64,000 bases of DNA from Gymnodinialimonas phycosphaerae (GTDB lineage: Bacteria > Pseudomonadota > Alphaproteobacteria > Rhodobacterales > Rhodobacteraceae). The stretch lies in assembly GCF_019195455.1 (NCBI RefSeq), contig NZ_JAIMBW010000001.1, forward strand, positions 1,178,001 through 1,242,000, written 5' to 3'. Below, in pieces: positions 34,901-44,321 of this stretch (position 1 is the first letter of the stretch; every line of letters starts with the position of its first letter). A model generated the notes under the pieces. That model was not told where the DNA came from, ran no database searches, and saw only the letters and a list, made by a program, of their open reading frames with translations. The translations under genes were made by a program, and so were the position numbers.

Positions 34901-35341
34901 ACGCATGTTAGGGTATGTGTTGTGCCAAGTGTAACGATTGTCACAACCTGTGGCTTATCCGGCACGCGTTTGCCACACAAGCGACGGCAGGCGGCATGTG
35001 CATGCCGCCCCCTGATAATGTCGAAAAGTGTTTTGACGCGGTGTGTTAGCGCCGCGTCTTGTGGCGTTCCTCAGAACGGCCCCGAGACCCGCAGGAGCCA
35101 TCCGGCAAGGGTCAACGCCGCCACGATCAGCAAAGGCGCAAGAAAACGATCCATGTTCAGCATAACGAACTGGGTCATTCCGCGGGTGCTATCGGCAAGG
35201 TGGCGCATAACGTGTGGCTCCATACTCAGGGTCGCGAGGGCGCAACATGCGCCTTCGATGCCCCGAATATCGCGCTGAAATGTGGCAAGACCTTGTCACA
35301 CGGGTGGAGAATTGAAGAATTCTTTACCCCGGTTAACGCAC
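34901..35341. other. rseP-bamA intergenic region
   Basis: This gap splits the envelope superoperon. It holds a perfect hairpin GGCGGCAT/ATGCCGCC with loop GTGC at 34990-35009 (no T tract) and a possible small membrane-protein gene at 35071-35208. The remaining sequence shows nothing recognisable. Confidence 0.5.
35071..35208 (-). CDS. Candidate small single-span membrane protein
   Basis: A 45-codon frame starts at the ATG at 35208, with further in-frame ATGs at 35223 (50 codons) and 35178 (35 codons). It ends with a hydrophobic helix, FLAPLLIVAALTLAGWLL, and a short RVSGPF tail. It lies in the rseP to bamA gap on the operon strand. GGAG precedes the 35208 ATG at a slightly long distance. Composition at third codon positions looks coding. 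The exact start is uncertain and no homologue is recalled. Confidence 0.35.
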   Translation of the reverse strand: MRHLADSTRGMTQFVMLNMDRFLAPLLIVAALTLAGWLLRVSGPF

Positions 35342-36670
35342 TCAGGGGCAGAAGATGTCGTTGCTCAGGGCAAACAGCATCAGCGACAACAGAAGCGTCA
35401 GGCCAACAGTCATGAAGAGGCGCAGCACCTTGTCCGAGGGCGGCTTGCCTGACACCGCCTCGTAGGCGTGAAACACAAGGTGACCACCGTCCAGAACCGG
35501 GATCGGGAAAAGGTTCAGGAGGCCCACTGCCGTGGACAGGACCGCAATGAACCAGATGAAGTTGTCCAGGCCCTGGGACGCCGCCGCACCGGATGTCTCG
35601 GCAATGCCAAGGGGACCTTGCAGGTTACAGGTCGAAATGGCGCCGCTAATGATATGCGACAGGCCCGACAGGGACGATTCGATGATGAACCACGTCTGCT
35701 TTGCGCCGAAGGTCACCGCCTCCCAGGCGCCAACGGACCGGATTTCCGGCTCGAAGATCAGGCCGCCGGTGATGCCGATCAGCCAGCGTGTCTCGAACCC
35801 TTCGTCGGTCGGCAGGTCGGTCGAGCGCGGCGCGAGGGTCAGTTCCAACATCTCTCCGGCGCGCCAGACGATCAGGTCCAATTCTGCCCCCTCGGACGCG
35901 TCGACCGCCGCGCGCAATTGGCTGAAGCCGTAGATCGGCGCGCCATCGACGGACATGATCACGTCGCCCTCGGCAATGCCTGCGGCAATCGCGGCGGATT
36001 GCGGCGCGACCGAGCCCACGATGGGCAGCAGCGGGAAAGCGGCCTGCACCTGCATCGCGTCACCGTCGCGCACGATGTCGTAGGTCAGGCTGCGCTGCGG
36101 ATCGAGCGAGCGGCCAAGCTCGTACACATCTGCAAGGGCCGCCACCGGCTGACCCTCGATCGCGGTAATCAGATCGCCCTGCTCCAGCACCAGAACGTCT
36201 TCGGGCACGGGCACAAGGCCGCCGACAATGGCGTCATCGGCGGCGCGACCGCCGACCAGAACGACGCCCGCAAAGATCGCGATGGACAGGATGAAGTTGA
36301 AGATCGGACCTGCCGCAACCGTCGCCGCCCTTGCCCACAAGGGCGCGCCGGGCATTGAACGGCGACGCTCCTTGGCGTCCATCTCGCTCATCGCTTCGCC
36401 GTCGGCCCCCGCCGAGGCCGCATTGGCATCGCCCAGGAACCGCACGTAGCCGCCAAACGGCAGCGCCGCCAACTGCCAGCGCGTCCCGTGTTTGTCGACC
36501 GCCGACCACAGCACCGGGCCGAACCCGATAGAGAAAACCTCCGCATGGATGCCCGACCACCGGCCCACGATGTAGTGGCCATATTCATGGATCGCCACGA
36601 TGATCGACAGGGCGGCGACAAAGGCCAGAAGCGTGAAGCCGATATTGCCGAAGGCCGGGAGGAATTCCAT
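35342..36670 (-). CDS. rseP: RseP/site-2-type zinc metalloprotease
   Basis: This 442-residue intramembrane protease cleaves anti-sigma or signal-peptide substrates in the inner membrane. The zinc site HEYGH is at residues 28-32, with the third ligand in LDGGHLVF near the C terminus. PDZ regions occupy the periplasmic middle. The start is taken as the ATG at 36670, preceded by AAGAGA; a GTG 21 bases upstream is in frame but lacks a good site. It follows dxr by 31 bp. Confidence 0.93.
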   Translation of the reverse strand: MEFLPAFGNIGFTLLAFVAALSIIVAIHEYGHYIVGRWSGIHAEVFSIGFGPVLWSAVDKHGTRWQLAALPFGGYVRFLGDANAASAGADGEAMSEMDAKERRRSMPGAPLWARAATVAAGPIFNFILSIAIFAGVVLVGGRAADDAIVGGLVPVPEDVLVLEQGDLITAIEGQPVAALADVYELGRSLDPQRSLTYDIVRDGDAMQVQAAFPLLPIVGSVAPQSAAIAAGIAEGDVIMSVDGAPIYGFSQLRAAVDASEGAELDLIVWRAGEMLELTLAPRSTDLPTDEGFETRWLIGITGGLIFEPEIRSVGAWEAVTFGAKQTWFIIESSLSGLSHIISGAISTCNLQGPLGIAETSGAAASQGLDNFIWFIAVLSTAVGLLNLFPIPVLDGGHLVFHAYEAVSGKPPSDKVLRLFMTVGLTLLLSLMLFALSNDIFCP

Positions 36671-36701
36671 TACTACGTTCTCTTTCGCCACTTTAAGGCC
36701 G

Positions 36702-37904
36702 TCAGGCCTTGGGTTGCTCGATCCGGGACCTGATCTGATCTAGGGCCATGTCTCTGGCGATCTGGTCGGTTTGCAGCACGTCTTCAAGGCCGACTGGGGC
36801 AATTGAAAGGCTGTTGTCTGACGACATAGCGTCAAGCGTGGCCGAGACGATACCCGACATGTCCATGAAGCCGATCTGACCCGCCAGAAACCCGTCCAGC
36901 GCGATTTCCTTGGCCGCGTTGAAGACACAGCCGCTTTTTCCGCCCGTTTCCATCACCTCGCGCGCGATTTGCAGCGCGGGATAGCGGGTGGGGGACGGGG
37001 CGTGGAATTCCAGCGTCGCGATCTGCGCCAGGTCCAGCCGCGCCACGGGCAGATGCGTGCGGTCGGGATGGTGCAGCGCGTAGCCGATGGCGTGGCGCAT
37101 GTCCGGCGGGCCGAGATGCGCCATAAGCGCGCCATCGTTGAAACCGACCAGGGCATGGATCAGGGATTGCGGGTGCACCACGGCCTCGATCATCGCGGCG
37201 GGGACGCCGAAAAACTCTTTGGTTTCAATCAACTCCATGGCCTTGTTGAACATGGATGCGCTATCGATAGTGATCCGCTGGCCCATGTCCCAGTTGGGGT
37301 GCGCGCCCGCATCGGCGGGCGTGGCCGTGGCCAACGCGCTTTCGGGCCAGTCGCGCAATCCGCCGCCCGAGGCGGTGATGATGATCCGCTCGACCGTCGC
37401 CATATCCTCGCCCACCAACGCCTGGAAAACGGCAGAATGCTCAGAATCCACGGGCAGGATCGTGGCGCCGTACTTGCGCGCCTCTGCCATCAGCAAGGGG
37501 CCCGCCGTAACAAGGCTTTCCTTGTTGGCCAGCGCCAGCGTCGTGCCATGGCGCAGCGCGCGAAAACCCGGCGCAAGGCCCGCCGCGCCCACAATCGCGG
37601 ACATGATCCAGTCGGCGGGCATGTCGGCGGCCTCCAGCAGCGCGGCCTCCCCGGCGGCGGCCTGAACGCCCGATCCCTCCAGGGCGGCGCGCAACTCGGG
37701 CAGCAGCCCCTCCTCGGCTGTTACGGCGATCCTCGCCGAAAGCCTCCTCGCATCTGCGGCAAGCTGCGCGATGTTGCGCGCCCCGGTCAGCGCCACGACT
37801 TCATAGGCCTCTAGGTCGCGGGCGATCAAATCGATGGTGTTCTGACCGATGGAGCCCGTGGCCCCGAAGATGCTGACGCGGCGCTTTGCGGAAGGGCGGG
37901 TCAT
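36702..37904 (-). CDS. dxr: 1-deoxy-D-xylulose 5-phosphate reductoisomerase
   Basis: This 400-residue enzyme converts DXP to MEP, the second step of the non-mevalonate isoprenoid pathway. The NADPH-binding loop FGATGSIGQ is at residues 13-21, and the metal site and substrate loop are seen in LPVDSEHSAVFQ and ITASGGGLRDW. It overlaps cdsA by four bases. With uppS three genes upstream, it ties isoprenoid supply to undecaprenyl carrier synthesis. Confidence 0.96.
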   Translation of the reverse strand: MTRPSAKRRVSIFGATGSIGQNTIDLIARDLEAYEVVALTGARNIAQLAADARRLSARIAVTAEEGLLPELRAALEGSGVQAAAGEAALLEAADMPADWIMSAIVGAAGLAPGFRALRHGTTLALANKESLVTAGPLLMAEARKYGATILPVDSEHSAVFQALVGEDMATVERIIITASGGGLRDWPESALATATPADAGAHPNWDMGQRITIDSASMFNKAMELIETKEFFGVPAAMIEAVVHPQSLIHALVGFNDGALMAHLGPPDMRHAIGYALHHPDRTHLPVARLDLAQIATLEFHAPSPTRYPALQIAREVMETGGKSGCVFNAAKEIALDGFLAGQIGFMDMSGIVSATLDAMSSDNSLSIAPVGLEDVLQTDQIARDMALDQIRSRIEQPKA

Positions 37905-38746
37905 GGCACCACCGCGTAGCCCGCGAACACAAACATCAGGCCTGCCACGGTGAACGCACCCAACATGCCGTCGAAGCGGTCCAGCGCGCCGCCGTGGCCG
38001 GGCAGCAGGTTGGAGCTGTCCTTGACCCCGGCCCTGCGCTTAAGGGCCGATTCCGCGATATCCGAGAGTTGTGCGGCAAACGCCACGGCGATCAGGAAGA
38101 CCACCGCGACCACCATGGAGGACGTCGGCCCCGTCACGCTCACCGCCACCGCGATCACCGCCGCCATGACCCACCCCGATGCCGTGCCAGACCATGTCTT
38201 GTTGGGGCTGAGCGAGGGCCAGAACTTCGGCCCGCCGATCAGCTTGCCGAAGAAATAACCCGATACGTCGGTCGAGATCACCACCGCCACCACGACCCAC
38301 ATCACCATGGGCACCGATTGGTGAAGGTAGAAGAACAGGAACGTCGCCAGCGGGATCATCGCGCCGAAAAGCGTCTCCAGACGGCTTTTGTGCACCGGGA
38401 TCGCGGTGACGATCATGCATAGCGCCATCACTGCGGCGGCCACGGACGAGACCGCAAGGACACCGTCGGTGGGCGCAACCAGCATGTGCTCCAGGATCAA
38501 CGACAGCGCCAGAAGCGCCGAGCTGAGGACCGTGCAGCCGATCGCCACGGGGCGCGACAGGCGAATGATCAGACGGAAGTATTCCCAGACCATCACGGCC
38601 CCGAAGATCGACAGCAGCACCGCAAGAACGATGCCCCCCAACCAAAGCCCAAGGCCCGCCACCGTCAGCAGCGCGACGGCCGAGGCGATCCGGGGCATAA
38701 GATCCGCGAATTTCAGGCCCAGTTGCGGTTTCGGTCCAGCCGCCAT
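37901..38746 (-). CDS. cdsA: Phosphatidate cytidylyltransferase
   Basis: This 281-residue integral membrane enzyme makes CDP-diacylglycerol from phosphatidate and CTP. The C-terminal signature KRRAGVKDSSNLLPGHGG with the following LDRFD is intact, and SPNKTWSG is conserved. About eight hydrophobic helices are visible. It overlaps dxr (ATGA) and lies eight bases after uppS. Confidence 0.95.
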   Translation of the reverse strand: MAAGPKPQLGLKFADLMPRIASAVALLTVAGLGLWLGGIVLAVLLSIFGAVMVWEYFRLIIRLSRPVAIGCTVLSSALLALSLILEHMLVAPTDGVLAVSSVAAAVMALCMIVTAIPVHKSRLETLFGAMIPLATFLFFYLHQSVPMVMWVVVAVVISTDVSGYFFGKLIGGPKFWPSLSPNKTWSGTASGWVMAAVIAVAVSVTGPTSSMVVAVVFLIAVAFAAQLSDIAESALKRRAGVKDSSNLLPGHGGALDRFDGMLGAFTVAGLMFVFAGYAVVP

Positions 38747-38754
38747 GGGCGCCC

Positions 38755-39471
38755 TCAGGCCTTCACGGCGCCAAAGCGGCGGTCACGGGCGCCGTAGCGG
38801 CTCACGACCTTGGCAAAGACGTCCGCCGTGAAATCAGGCCAGAGCGTGTCGATGAACTCATACTCCGAATAGGCCGATTGCCAGAGCAGGAAGTTGGAAA
38901 TCCGGGCCTCTCCGCTGGTGCGGATCACCAGGTCAGGGTCCGGCAACACATGGGTGTCGAGGTATTTCGGGAAGGTCTCGTCGCAGACATCGCGGGGGTT
39001 TAGCTTGCCCATGGCCACGTCATAGGCCATGCGCTTGGCCGCGCGCGCCACCTCGTCGCGGCCACCGTAGTTCAGTGCGATCGTCAGATGCACGTGGTCA
39101 TTGTCGGCGGTCAGCAACTCCAACCCGTCCATCAGATCCACCAGCGCAGGCTCCAGCCTGACACGATCACCGATGAAGCGGACGCGCACGCCCTCTTCCA
39201 GCAGGTTCTGCGCCTCGCGTCGGATGTAGCGCTTGAACAGCTTCATCAAGCCCGCGACTTCGGTCTGCGTGCGCTTCCAGTTCTCGGTCGAGAAGGCGAA
39301 GATCGTCAGGTATTTCACCCCGTGATCGGGCGCGGCCCGCACGATTTCGCGCACCCGCTTGGCGCCCGCATGGTGTCCCACCAGCCGAGGCCGGTGCCGC
39401 ATCTGAGCCCAACGCCCGTTACCGTCCATGATGATGGCGACGTGGTTGGGAGACTTGCTGTCGTCGGGCAT
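38755..39471 (-). CDS. uppS: Undecaprenyl diphosphate synthase (cis-prenyltransferase)
   Basis: This 238-residue enzyme extends farnesyl diphosphate to the C55 carrier lipid for peptidoglycan and other polymers. The catalytic Asp16 lies in IIMDGNGRWA, and FAFSTENWKR and the C-terminal RTSGEARISNFLLWQ are canonical. Its length is normal. It is preceded by frr across a 97-bp gap and followed by cdsA. Confidence 0.96.
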   Translation of the reverse strand: MPDDSKSPNHVAIIMDGNGRWAQMRHRPRLVGHHAGAKRVREIVRAAPDHGVKYLTIFAFSTENWKRTQTEVAGLMKLFKRYIRREAQNLLEEGVRVRFIGDRVRLEPALVDLMDGLELLTADNDHVHLTIALNYGGRDEVARAAKRMAYDVAMGKLNPRDVCDETFPKYLDTHVLPDPDLVIRTSGEARISNFLLWQSAYSEYEFIDTLWPDFTADVFAKVVSRYGARDRRFGAVKA

Positions 39472-39568
39472 TAGCCGTCCTTTCGGGGCATCCAGCGCAG
39501 TTGGGAGCTACCCAAACACTATCCTGAATGCAAATCGGGATGCGCGCATTTACGCTTCCCGATGTGAC

Positions 39569-40132
39569 TTAGACCTGCATGATCTCTTCTTGCTTGACCT
39601 CAAGCTGATCATCGACGCGCTTGATGAAGGTGTCGGTCAACTCCTGCACCGCGCTTTCCCAGAACTTCTGGTCGTCTTCCCCCAGATTGTCGGCCTTGGC
39701 TTTCTTGATCTGGTCCATCCCGTCGCGGCGCACATTGCGCACGGCAACGCGAGCGTTCTCGGCGTAGGTGCCCGCGACCTTGGTCAACTCGCGGCGGCGC
39801 TCCTCGTTCAACTCGGGGATGGGCAGCATGATGATCGTGCCATTGAGCTGCGGGTTGATCCCCAGACCCGACTCGCGAATGGCCTTCTCGACCTTGCCCA
39901 CAAGGCCCTTGTCCCAGACATTGATCGTCACCATCCGCGGTTCCGGCACGTTCACCGTGCCAACCTGGTTGATCGGTGTCATCGCGCCATAGGCGTCCAC
40001 CATCACCGGCTCCAGCATCGAGGCCGAGGCGCGGCCCGTGCGCAGCGAGGCAAATTCGGTGCGCAGCGACGCAATCGCCCCCTCCATCCGTCGCTCCAGA
40101 TCATCGGTATCGAGCATGAATTCGTCTGACAT
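39569..40132 (-). CDS. frr: Ribosome recycling factor
   Basis: This 187-residue factor splits post-termination ribosomes with [23 protein letters not shown] at the N terminus and the [20 protein letters not shown] helix near the middle are diagnostic. In most bacteria frr follows pyrH directly; here a plus-strand Hint-domain gene lies between the two, so frr must have its own promoter. An 11-bp inverted repeat sits in the leader. Confidence 0.96.
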   Translation of the reverse strand: MSDEFMLDTDDLERRMEGAIASLRTEFASLRTGRASASMLEPVMVDAYGAMTPINQVGTVNVPEPRMVTINVWDKGLVGKVEKAIRESGLGINPQLNGTIIMLPIPELNEERRRELTKVAGTYAENARVAVRNVRRDGMDQIKKAKADNLGEDDQKFWESAVQELTDTFIKRVDDQLEVKQEEIMQV

Positions 40133-40175
40133 ATCGGGACTGGCCTGCTGTTGCTAATTTTCTGCGCACGCTTGT

Positions 40176-40221
40176 AACCCGCCCGCGTCAGGTTCGACAA
40201 CACTCCATCTGCGGGCGGGTT
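40176..40221. repeat. 11-bp inverted repeat in the frr leader
   Basis: AACCCGCCCGC (40176-40186) and GCGGGCGGGTT (40211-40221) are perfect complements separated by 24 bases. It could form a stable stem in the frr 5' leader, 44 bp before the ATG. No T tract follows. Confidence 0.6.
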
Positions 40222-40318
40222 CCCTATCGTTCATCGGCCCAGTTATCGCCGCCTAGAACACTTTATTCACTCTTGCCTCGTACGGTCGCCGGAAAGGACA
40301 CCCCGGCGGAGCCGCACA

Positions 40319-41464
40319 ATGGCGACCAACACTGTAAACATGATCTACATCGGCAACCTGCCGATCATCGATACCGATGAAAGCAACTGGGACACCGACA
40401 ACGCCGCCGCGTTGCAAGGGACCTATGACACATCGGTCATGGAATTGGTCGCGATCACTCAGAATGACGTCGATAATGATGGCGCCATCATGGACGACGA
40501 AGCCAACATGGGCGATACCGTCAGCTACACCACCAGCAACGGCAGTTACTCCGGCCAGCAAGATGCGACCGTCCGCTACAATGCAATCGTGTCGGAAACG
40601 GACAATTCGCAGACCACGCTCCAACTCGGCGTGGTACAGATGCCCAACGGCGATACGTTCCTCTTTGACTATTCCGGTGGCACAAGTCTGGACTTTCGCG
40701 ACATCAGCTCCGTCCAGCTGATCTCGCCTGACAAGACCGATTTCGCCGGACACCAAGCCGACTATTCTGTGGAGAACACGACTGTTTGCTTCTGCTCGGG
40801 CACATGGATCGAAACGGACAAGGGCCCTGCCCGGATCGAGACGCTGCGCCCTGGTGACAAGGTCATGACAGCCGACCACGGTGCGCAGGTGCTGCGCTGG
40901 ATCGGCGGGCGCCGCTTGGAACGCCCCGGCAAGCACGCCCCCATCATGATTGCGCCCGGCGCGTTGGCCGATGGCGTGCCGCGCCGCACCTTGGCGGTCT
41001 CACCGCAACATCGCATGCTTGTCCGCTCGCCCATCGTCGTGCGCATGTTCGAAGTTGAAGAAATCCTGCTACCCGCCAAGAGGTTGCTGGACCATCCGGG
41101 CGTCACACAGGCCCCGGCCACGCGCCCGGTTCACTATTGGCATTTGTTGTTCGACCGCCACGAGGTGGTGAACGCCAACGGCGCGTGGGCCGAGTCGCTC
41201 TACCTCGGGCCGGAGGCGGTGAAATCCATCGGCGAAAGCGCAGTCACTGAAATCGTCGAGATTTTCGGCGTCCCATCCCTGATGGATCTGTGCCAGCTGA
41301 TGGGCACGCATTCCAGGCCCGTTCCTGAAGCCAAACGCCAAAAACGGCTGGTGCAGCGTCAGATTGCCAATTCACGGGCCTGGCAAGACGGGGCCGGACC
41401 GCCCCATCAACCGTCTACTCGACCACCGTCGTATAGGTCCCCGTCCCGTCCAGAATGCTCTTGA
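40319..41464 (+). CDS. Hint-domain (intein/hedgehog-type) protein
   Basis: This 381-residue protein has an acidic N-terminal domain of about 150 residues and a Hint_2-type domain from about residue 157 to 310. The nucleophile region reads [20 protein letters not shown], and the block-B-like histidine is in [12 protein letters not shown]. Such proteins are multicopy in Rhodobacterales and may self-process, but neither activity nor partner is known. No signal peptide is obvious. The gene interrupts the usual pyrH-frr order, and its last 50 bases overlap the 3' end of pyrH on the other strand. The C-terminal tail is basic and proline-rich. Confidence 0.8.
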   Translation: MATNTVNMIYIGNLPIIDTDESNWDTDNAAALQGTYDTSVMELVAITQNDVDNDGAIMDDEANMGDTVSYTTSNGSYSGQQDATVRYNAIVSETDNSQTTLQLGVVQMPNGDTFLFDYSGGTSLDFRDISSVQLISPDKTDFAGHQADYSVENTTVCFCSGTWIETDKGPARIETLRPGDKVMTADHGAQVLRWIGGRRLERPGKHAPIMIAPGALADGVPRRTLAVSPQHRMLVRSPIVVRMFEVEEILLPAKRLLDHPGVTQAPATRPVHYWHLLFDRHEVVNANGAWAESLYLGPEAVKSIGESAVTEIVEIFGVPSLMDLCQLMGTHSRPVPEAKRQKRLVQRQIANSRAWQDGAGPPHQPSTRPPSYRSPSRPECS

Positions 41465-42164
41465 ACCCGCCCGGCTCGTCCAGGGAAAACACCATGATCG
41501 GCAGCTTGTTCTCCCGCGCCAAGGCAATGGCGCTGGCGTCCATGACGGCCAGATGCTGTGCCAGAACCTCGTCATAGGTGACAGTCTCGTAGCGCTTGGC
41601 ATCTGCGTGTTTGGCCGGGTCCTTGTCGTAGACGCCGTCCACCTTGGTGCCCTTGAAGATCGCCTCGCAATCCATTTCGCTGGCGCGCAGCGTCGCCGCC
41701 GTATCGGTGGTGAAATACGGGTTGCCCGTGCCCGCCGCAAAGATGCAGACGCGCTTTTTCTCCAGGTGGCGGATGGCGCGGCGGCGGATGTAGGGCTCGG
41801 CCACTTCGTTCATCGTGATCGCTGAAATGACCCGCGTGTAGACCCCAAGGCTTTCCAGCGCGCCCTGCATGGCCAGCGCGTTCATTACCGTGGCGAGCAT
41901 TCCCATGTAGTCGGCCGTCGTCCGCTCCATCCCCTGGGCGCTGCCTTGCAGGCCCCGAAAGATGTTGCCGCCGCCGATGACCAGGCAGATCTCCACGCCC
42001 AGGTCGTGGACGGATTGGATTTCGCGCGCGATGCGCTCGACCGTCGGGGGATGCAGGCCAAAGCCCTGATCGCCCATCAACGCCTCACCCGAGATCTTCA
42101 GCATGACGCGCTTGTAGCGCCCGCCTTTGTCCGTAAGGGCGTCGGCGGTGACAGCGTTTTCCAT
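41415..42164 (-). CDS. pyrH: Uridylate kinase
   Basis: This 249-residue bacterial UMP kinase belongs to the amino-acid kinase fold. [12 protein letters not shown] starts the core at about residue 20, [10 protein letters not shown] binds nucleotide and the [11 protein letters not shown] motif is intact. The N-terminal extension of about 18 residues is moderately long. It is divergent from miaA (TTG at 42273) and its 3' end overlaps the Hint gene by 50 bases. No tsf gene precedes it in this window. Confidence 0.95.
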   Translation of the reverse strand: MENAVTADALTDKGGRYKRVMLKISGEALMGDQGFGLHPPTVERIAREIQSVHDLGVEICLVIGGGNIFRGLQGSAQGMERTTADYMGMLATVMNALAMQGALESLGVYTRVISAITMNEVAEPYIRRRAIRHLEKKRVCIFAAGTGNPYFTTDTAATLRASEMDCEAIFKGTKVDGVYDKDPAKHADAKRYETVTYDEVLAQHLAVMDASAIALARENKLPIMVFSLDEPGGFKSILDGTGTYTTVVE

Positions 42165-42272
42165 CGGCAGGATCCTTATTTGATATTGCGGCGCACAATG
42201 GTCTAAATGATGGGCTGGTTCAACGCCCGATCAACCCCGCTGCACAGTTCTTGAAGGACATGGGATAACCCC

Positions 42273-43139
42273 TTGATAGATATCGCTTCCATCCCTTCCG
42301 ACGCGCCGGTTTTGATCGTCGGGCCCACGGCGTCGGGCAAAACCGCGCTGGCCATTTCGATTGCACGCGCCCAGGGCCGCCCGGTCGTCAACGCCGACGC
42401 GTTGCAGGTCTACGCAGGCTGGCGCGTGCTGACCGCCCGCCCCTCGCCCGAGGAAGAGGCGCAGGCACCCCACCACCTCTTTGGCCATGTCCCCTTCGAG
42501 GCCCATTACGACGTCGGCCAATGGCTGCGCGATGTGACGCCCTATCTTGCCCGGAACCCCGTTATCGTCGGCGGCACAGGCCTGTACTTTCGCGCCCTCA
42601 CCCAGGGCCTCGCCGACATTCCCCCCACCCCGCCAGACGTGCGTGCCGCCGGTGACGCGCTGTCGCTGGACGACTTGCTGGCCGATCTGCGCGCGGGCGA
42701 TCCCGTGCTAGCCGCCCGCATCGATTGTCACAACCGCATGCGCGTGCAGCGCGGGTGGGAGGTGCTGCGCGCCACCGGGCGGCCCCTGTCCGATTGGCAG
42801 GACGCCACCGGCGCGCCTCTTCTGCCGCTCGCCCAGACCACCGCCCTCGCGCTCATGCCGGACCGCGCGTGGCTCAACGCGCGCATCGCGGCGCGCTTTG
42901 AGCATATGATCGAAGACGGCGCCCTTGACGAGGCCCGCGCCAACCTGCCCCGCTGGTCCCGTGCCGGAGGCGCGGCCAAGGCCATCGGCGCGCCGGAACT
43001 CATCGCCCATCTCCAGGGTCATCTTCCCCTCGCCGACGCGCGCGATGCCGCGATCATCGCCACCCGCCAATACGCCAAACGCCAACGCAGCTGGCAGCGC
43101 GGCAATACCGTGGGCTGGCGGCAAATCCCGTTGCCCTAG
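42273..43139 (+). CDS. miaA: tRNA dimethylallyltransferase
   Basis: This 288-residue enzyme transfers a dimethylallyl group to A37 of tRNAs reading UNN codons. The P-loop GPTASGKT is at residues 17-24, [20 protein letters not shown] matches the DSRQVY-type substrate loop (Ala replaces Ser), and [13 protein letters not shown] and the C-terminal [11 protein letters not shown] are canonical. The proposed start is a TTG at 42273, as no ATG precedes the P-loop in frame; the ribosome site is unclear. It diverges from pyrH. Confidence 0.92.
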   Translation: MIDIASIPSDAPVLIVGPTASGKTALAISIARAQGRPVVNADALQVYAGWRVLTARPSPEEEAQAPHHLFGHVPFEAHYDVGQWLRDVTPYLARNPVIVGGTGLYFRALTQGLADIPPTPPDVRAAGDALSLDDLLADLRAGDPVLAARIDCHNRMRVQRGWEVLRATGRPLSDWQDATGAPLLPLAQTTALALMPDRAWLNARIAARFEHMIEDGALDEARANLPRWSRAGGAAKAIGAPELIAHLQGHLPLADARDAAIIATRQYAKRQRSWQRGNTVGWRQIPLP

Positions 43140-43142
43140 GCT

Positions 43143-43175
43143 CCCTGCTTCATCTTGCCAAATACAACTCAATCC
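43143..43175. repeat. 33-bp intergenic repeat, copy 2
   Basis: These bases are identical to 2251-2283 and begin 4 bp after the miaA stop. See that copy. The two lie 41 kb apart in the same orientation. Confidence 0.75.
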
Positions 43176-43261
43176 GGCCCTCTCCCCTTCTACCGGCGCT
43201 CAATCTCCTTGGCACTCGTTTCCCCCTTGCGCCCCCCGGCCTCACAGCTACCCTACCCGCC

Positions 43262-44068
43262 ATGTTCGAGACCTCTCGCAAACCCACGGTGCATTCCGTC
43301 GCTTCCCTTGGCAAACTGCGCATGCAGGGGGCGTGGCGTGTGGAATTGCTCCACGCCTCTCCGCGCAACCGCCTTTACTGGATCACCCGCGGCCAGGGGC
43401 GCGTCACGGTCAACTGCGTCACGCGGGGCTACGGCCCCAACACCGCCGTTTTCGTGCCCTCGCGCGTGCCGATGGCCTTGGAACTGGCCTCGCAGACCCA
43501 GGGGCTGGAACTCTGCCTGCCGCCCGATGATGCGCTGAAATTGCCTGTGGATCCGTTTCACCTGCGGGTCTCGAACATCGAAAGCCAATCCGCGCTGACT
43601 TCTCATATCGAGAAGATCGAAGGCGAACTGGCCGGGCAGGCCCCCGCGATGGATCAGGCCCTGACGGCCTATTCGTTGCTTGTGTCTGCGTGGATGGCAC
43701 GCGAGTTGGCGCGACACGACGCCAGCATCCGGCGCGACGCCTCGCACCGTTTGGCCGAGATGTTTGCAGAGCGGATGGAAGCGCAGTTTCGCAACGGCCT
43801 GGGCGTGGCTGATTTCGCAAAACAATTGCAGGTGACCCCCACCCACCTCAGCCGCGTGTGCCGCGACGCCTCCGGCCGCCCCGCGCTGGCCTTGCTCAAT
43901 GAGCGGATCATGTACGAAGCCCGCCGTCTGCTGTTGGAAACGGATCTGCCCGCGCGTGAGATCGCGCAGCAACTGGGATTCTCCTCGGCGGCCTATTTCA
44001 CCCGCGCCTTCCGTCAGGCCGTGGGGCGCACGCCCTCGGATTTTCGCAAGCCGCCGGTGCGGGGCTGA
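43262..44068 (+). CDS. AraC family transcriptional regulator
   Basis: This 268-residue regulator has an N-terminal cupin-like sensor (RLYWITRGQGRVTVNC) and a C-terminal double HTH at about residues 175-262 (VADFAKQLQVTPTHLSRVCR and AREIAQQLGFSSAAYFTRAF). It sits upstream of, and in the same direction as, a peptide-type ABC transporter operon starting 253 bp further on, so it may control that operon. The ligand is unknown. Confidence 0.88.
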   Translation: MFETSRKPTVHSVASLGKLRMQGAWRVELLHASPRNRLYWITRGQGRVTVNCVTRGYGPNTAVFVPSRVPMALELASQTQGLELCLPPDDALKLPVDPFHLRVSNIESQSALTSHIEKIEGELAGQAPAMDQALTAYSLLVSAWMARELARHDASIRRDASHRLAEMFAERMEAQFRNGLGVADFAKQLQVTPTHLSRVCRDASGRPALALLNERIMYEARRLLLETDLPAREIAQQLGFSSAAYFTRAFRQAVGRTPSDFRKPPVRG

Positions 44069-44321
44069 GCGTACGCGTCGCCACGACATGTATAAAGCTA
44101 TCCGGTTGCATCGCGGCTCAATGTCGGTTCTGTTGGGTGGCGATGTCGCAAACAGACCGCAGACGACGCAACAGACGATTGACGCAGGTGTCCAAAGGGG
44201 ACGCTAATGCCGATAGTCGATCGCGCGCCCGGCGGGACTGGCCCCAAAGGCCACCCTGCCCGAGCGGTTCGAGGGACGACATGAACAACAAGACCAGAAC
44301 GTCACAGGGAGACGACGACAT

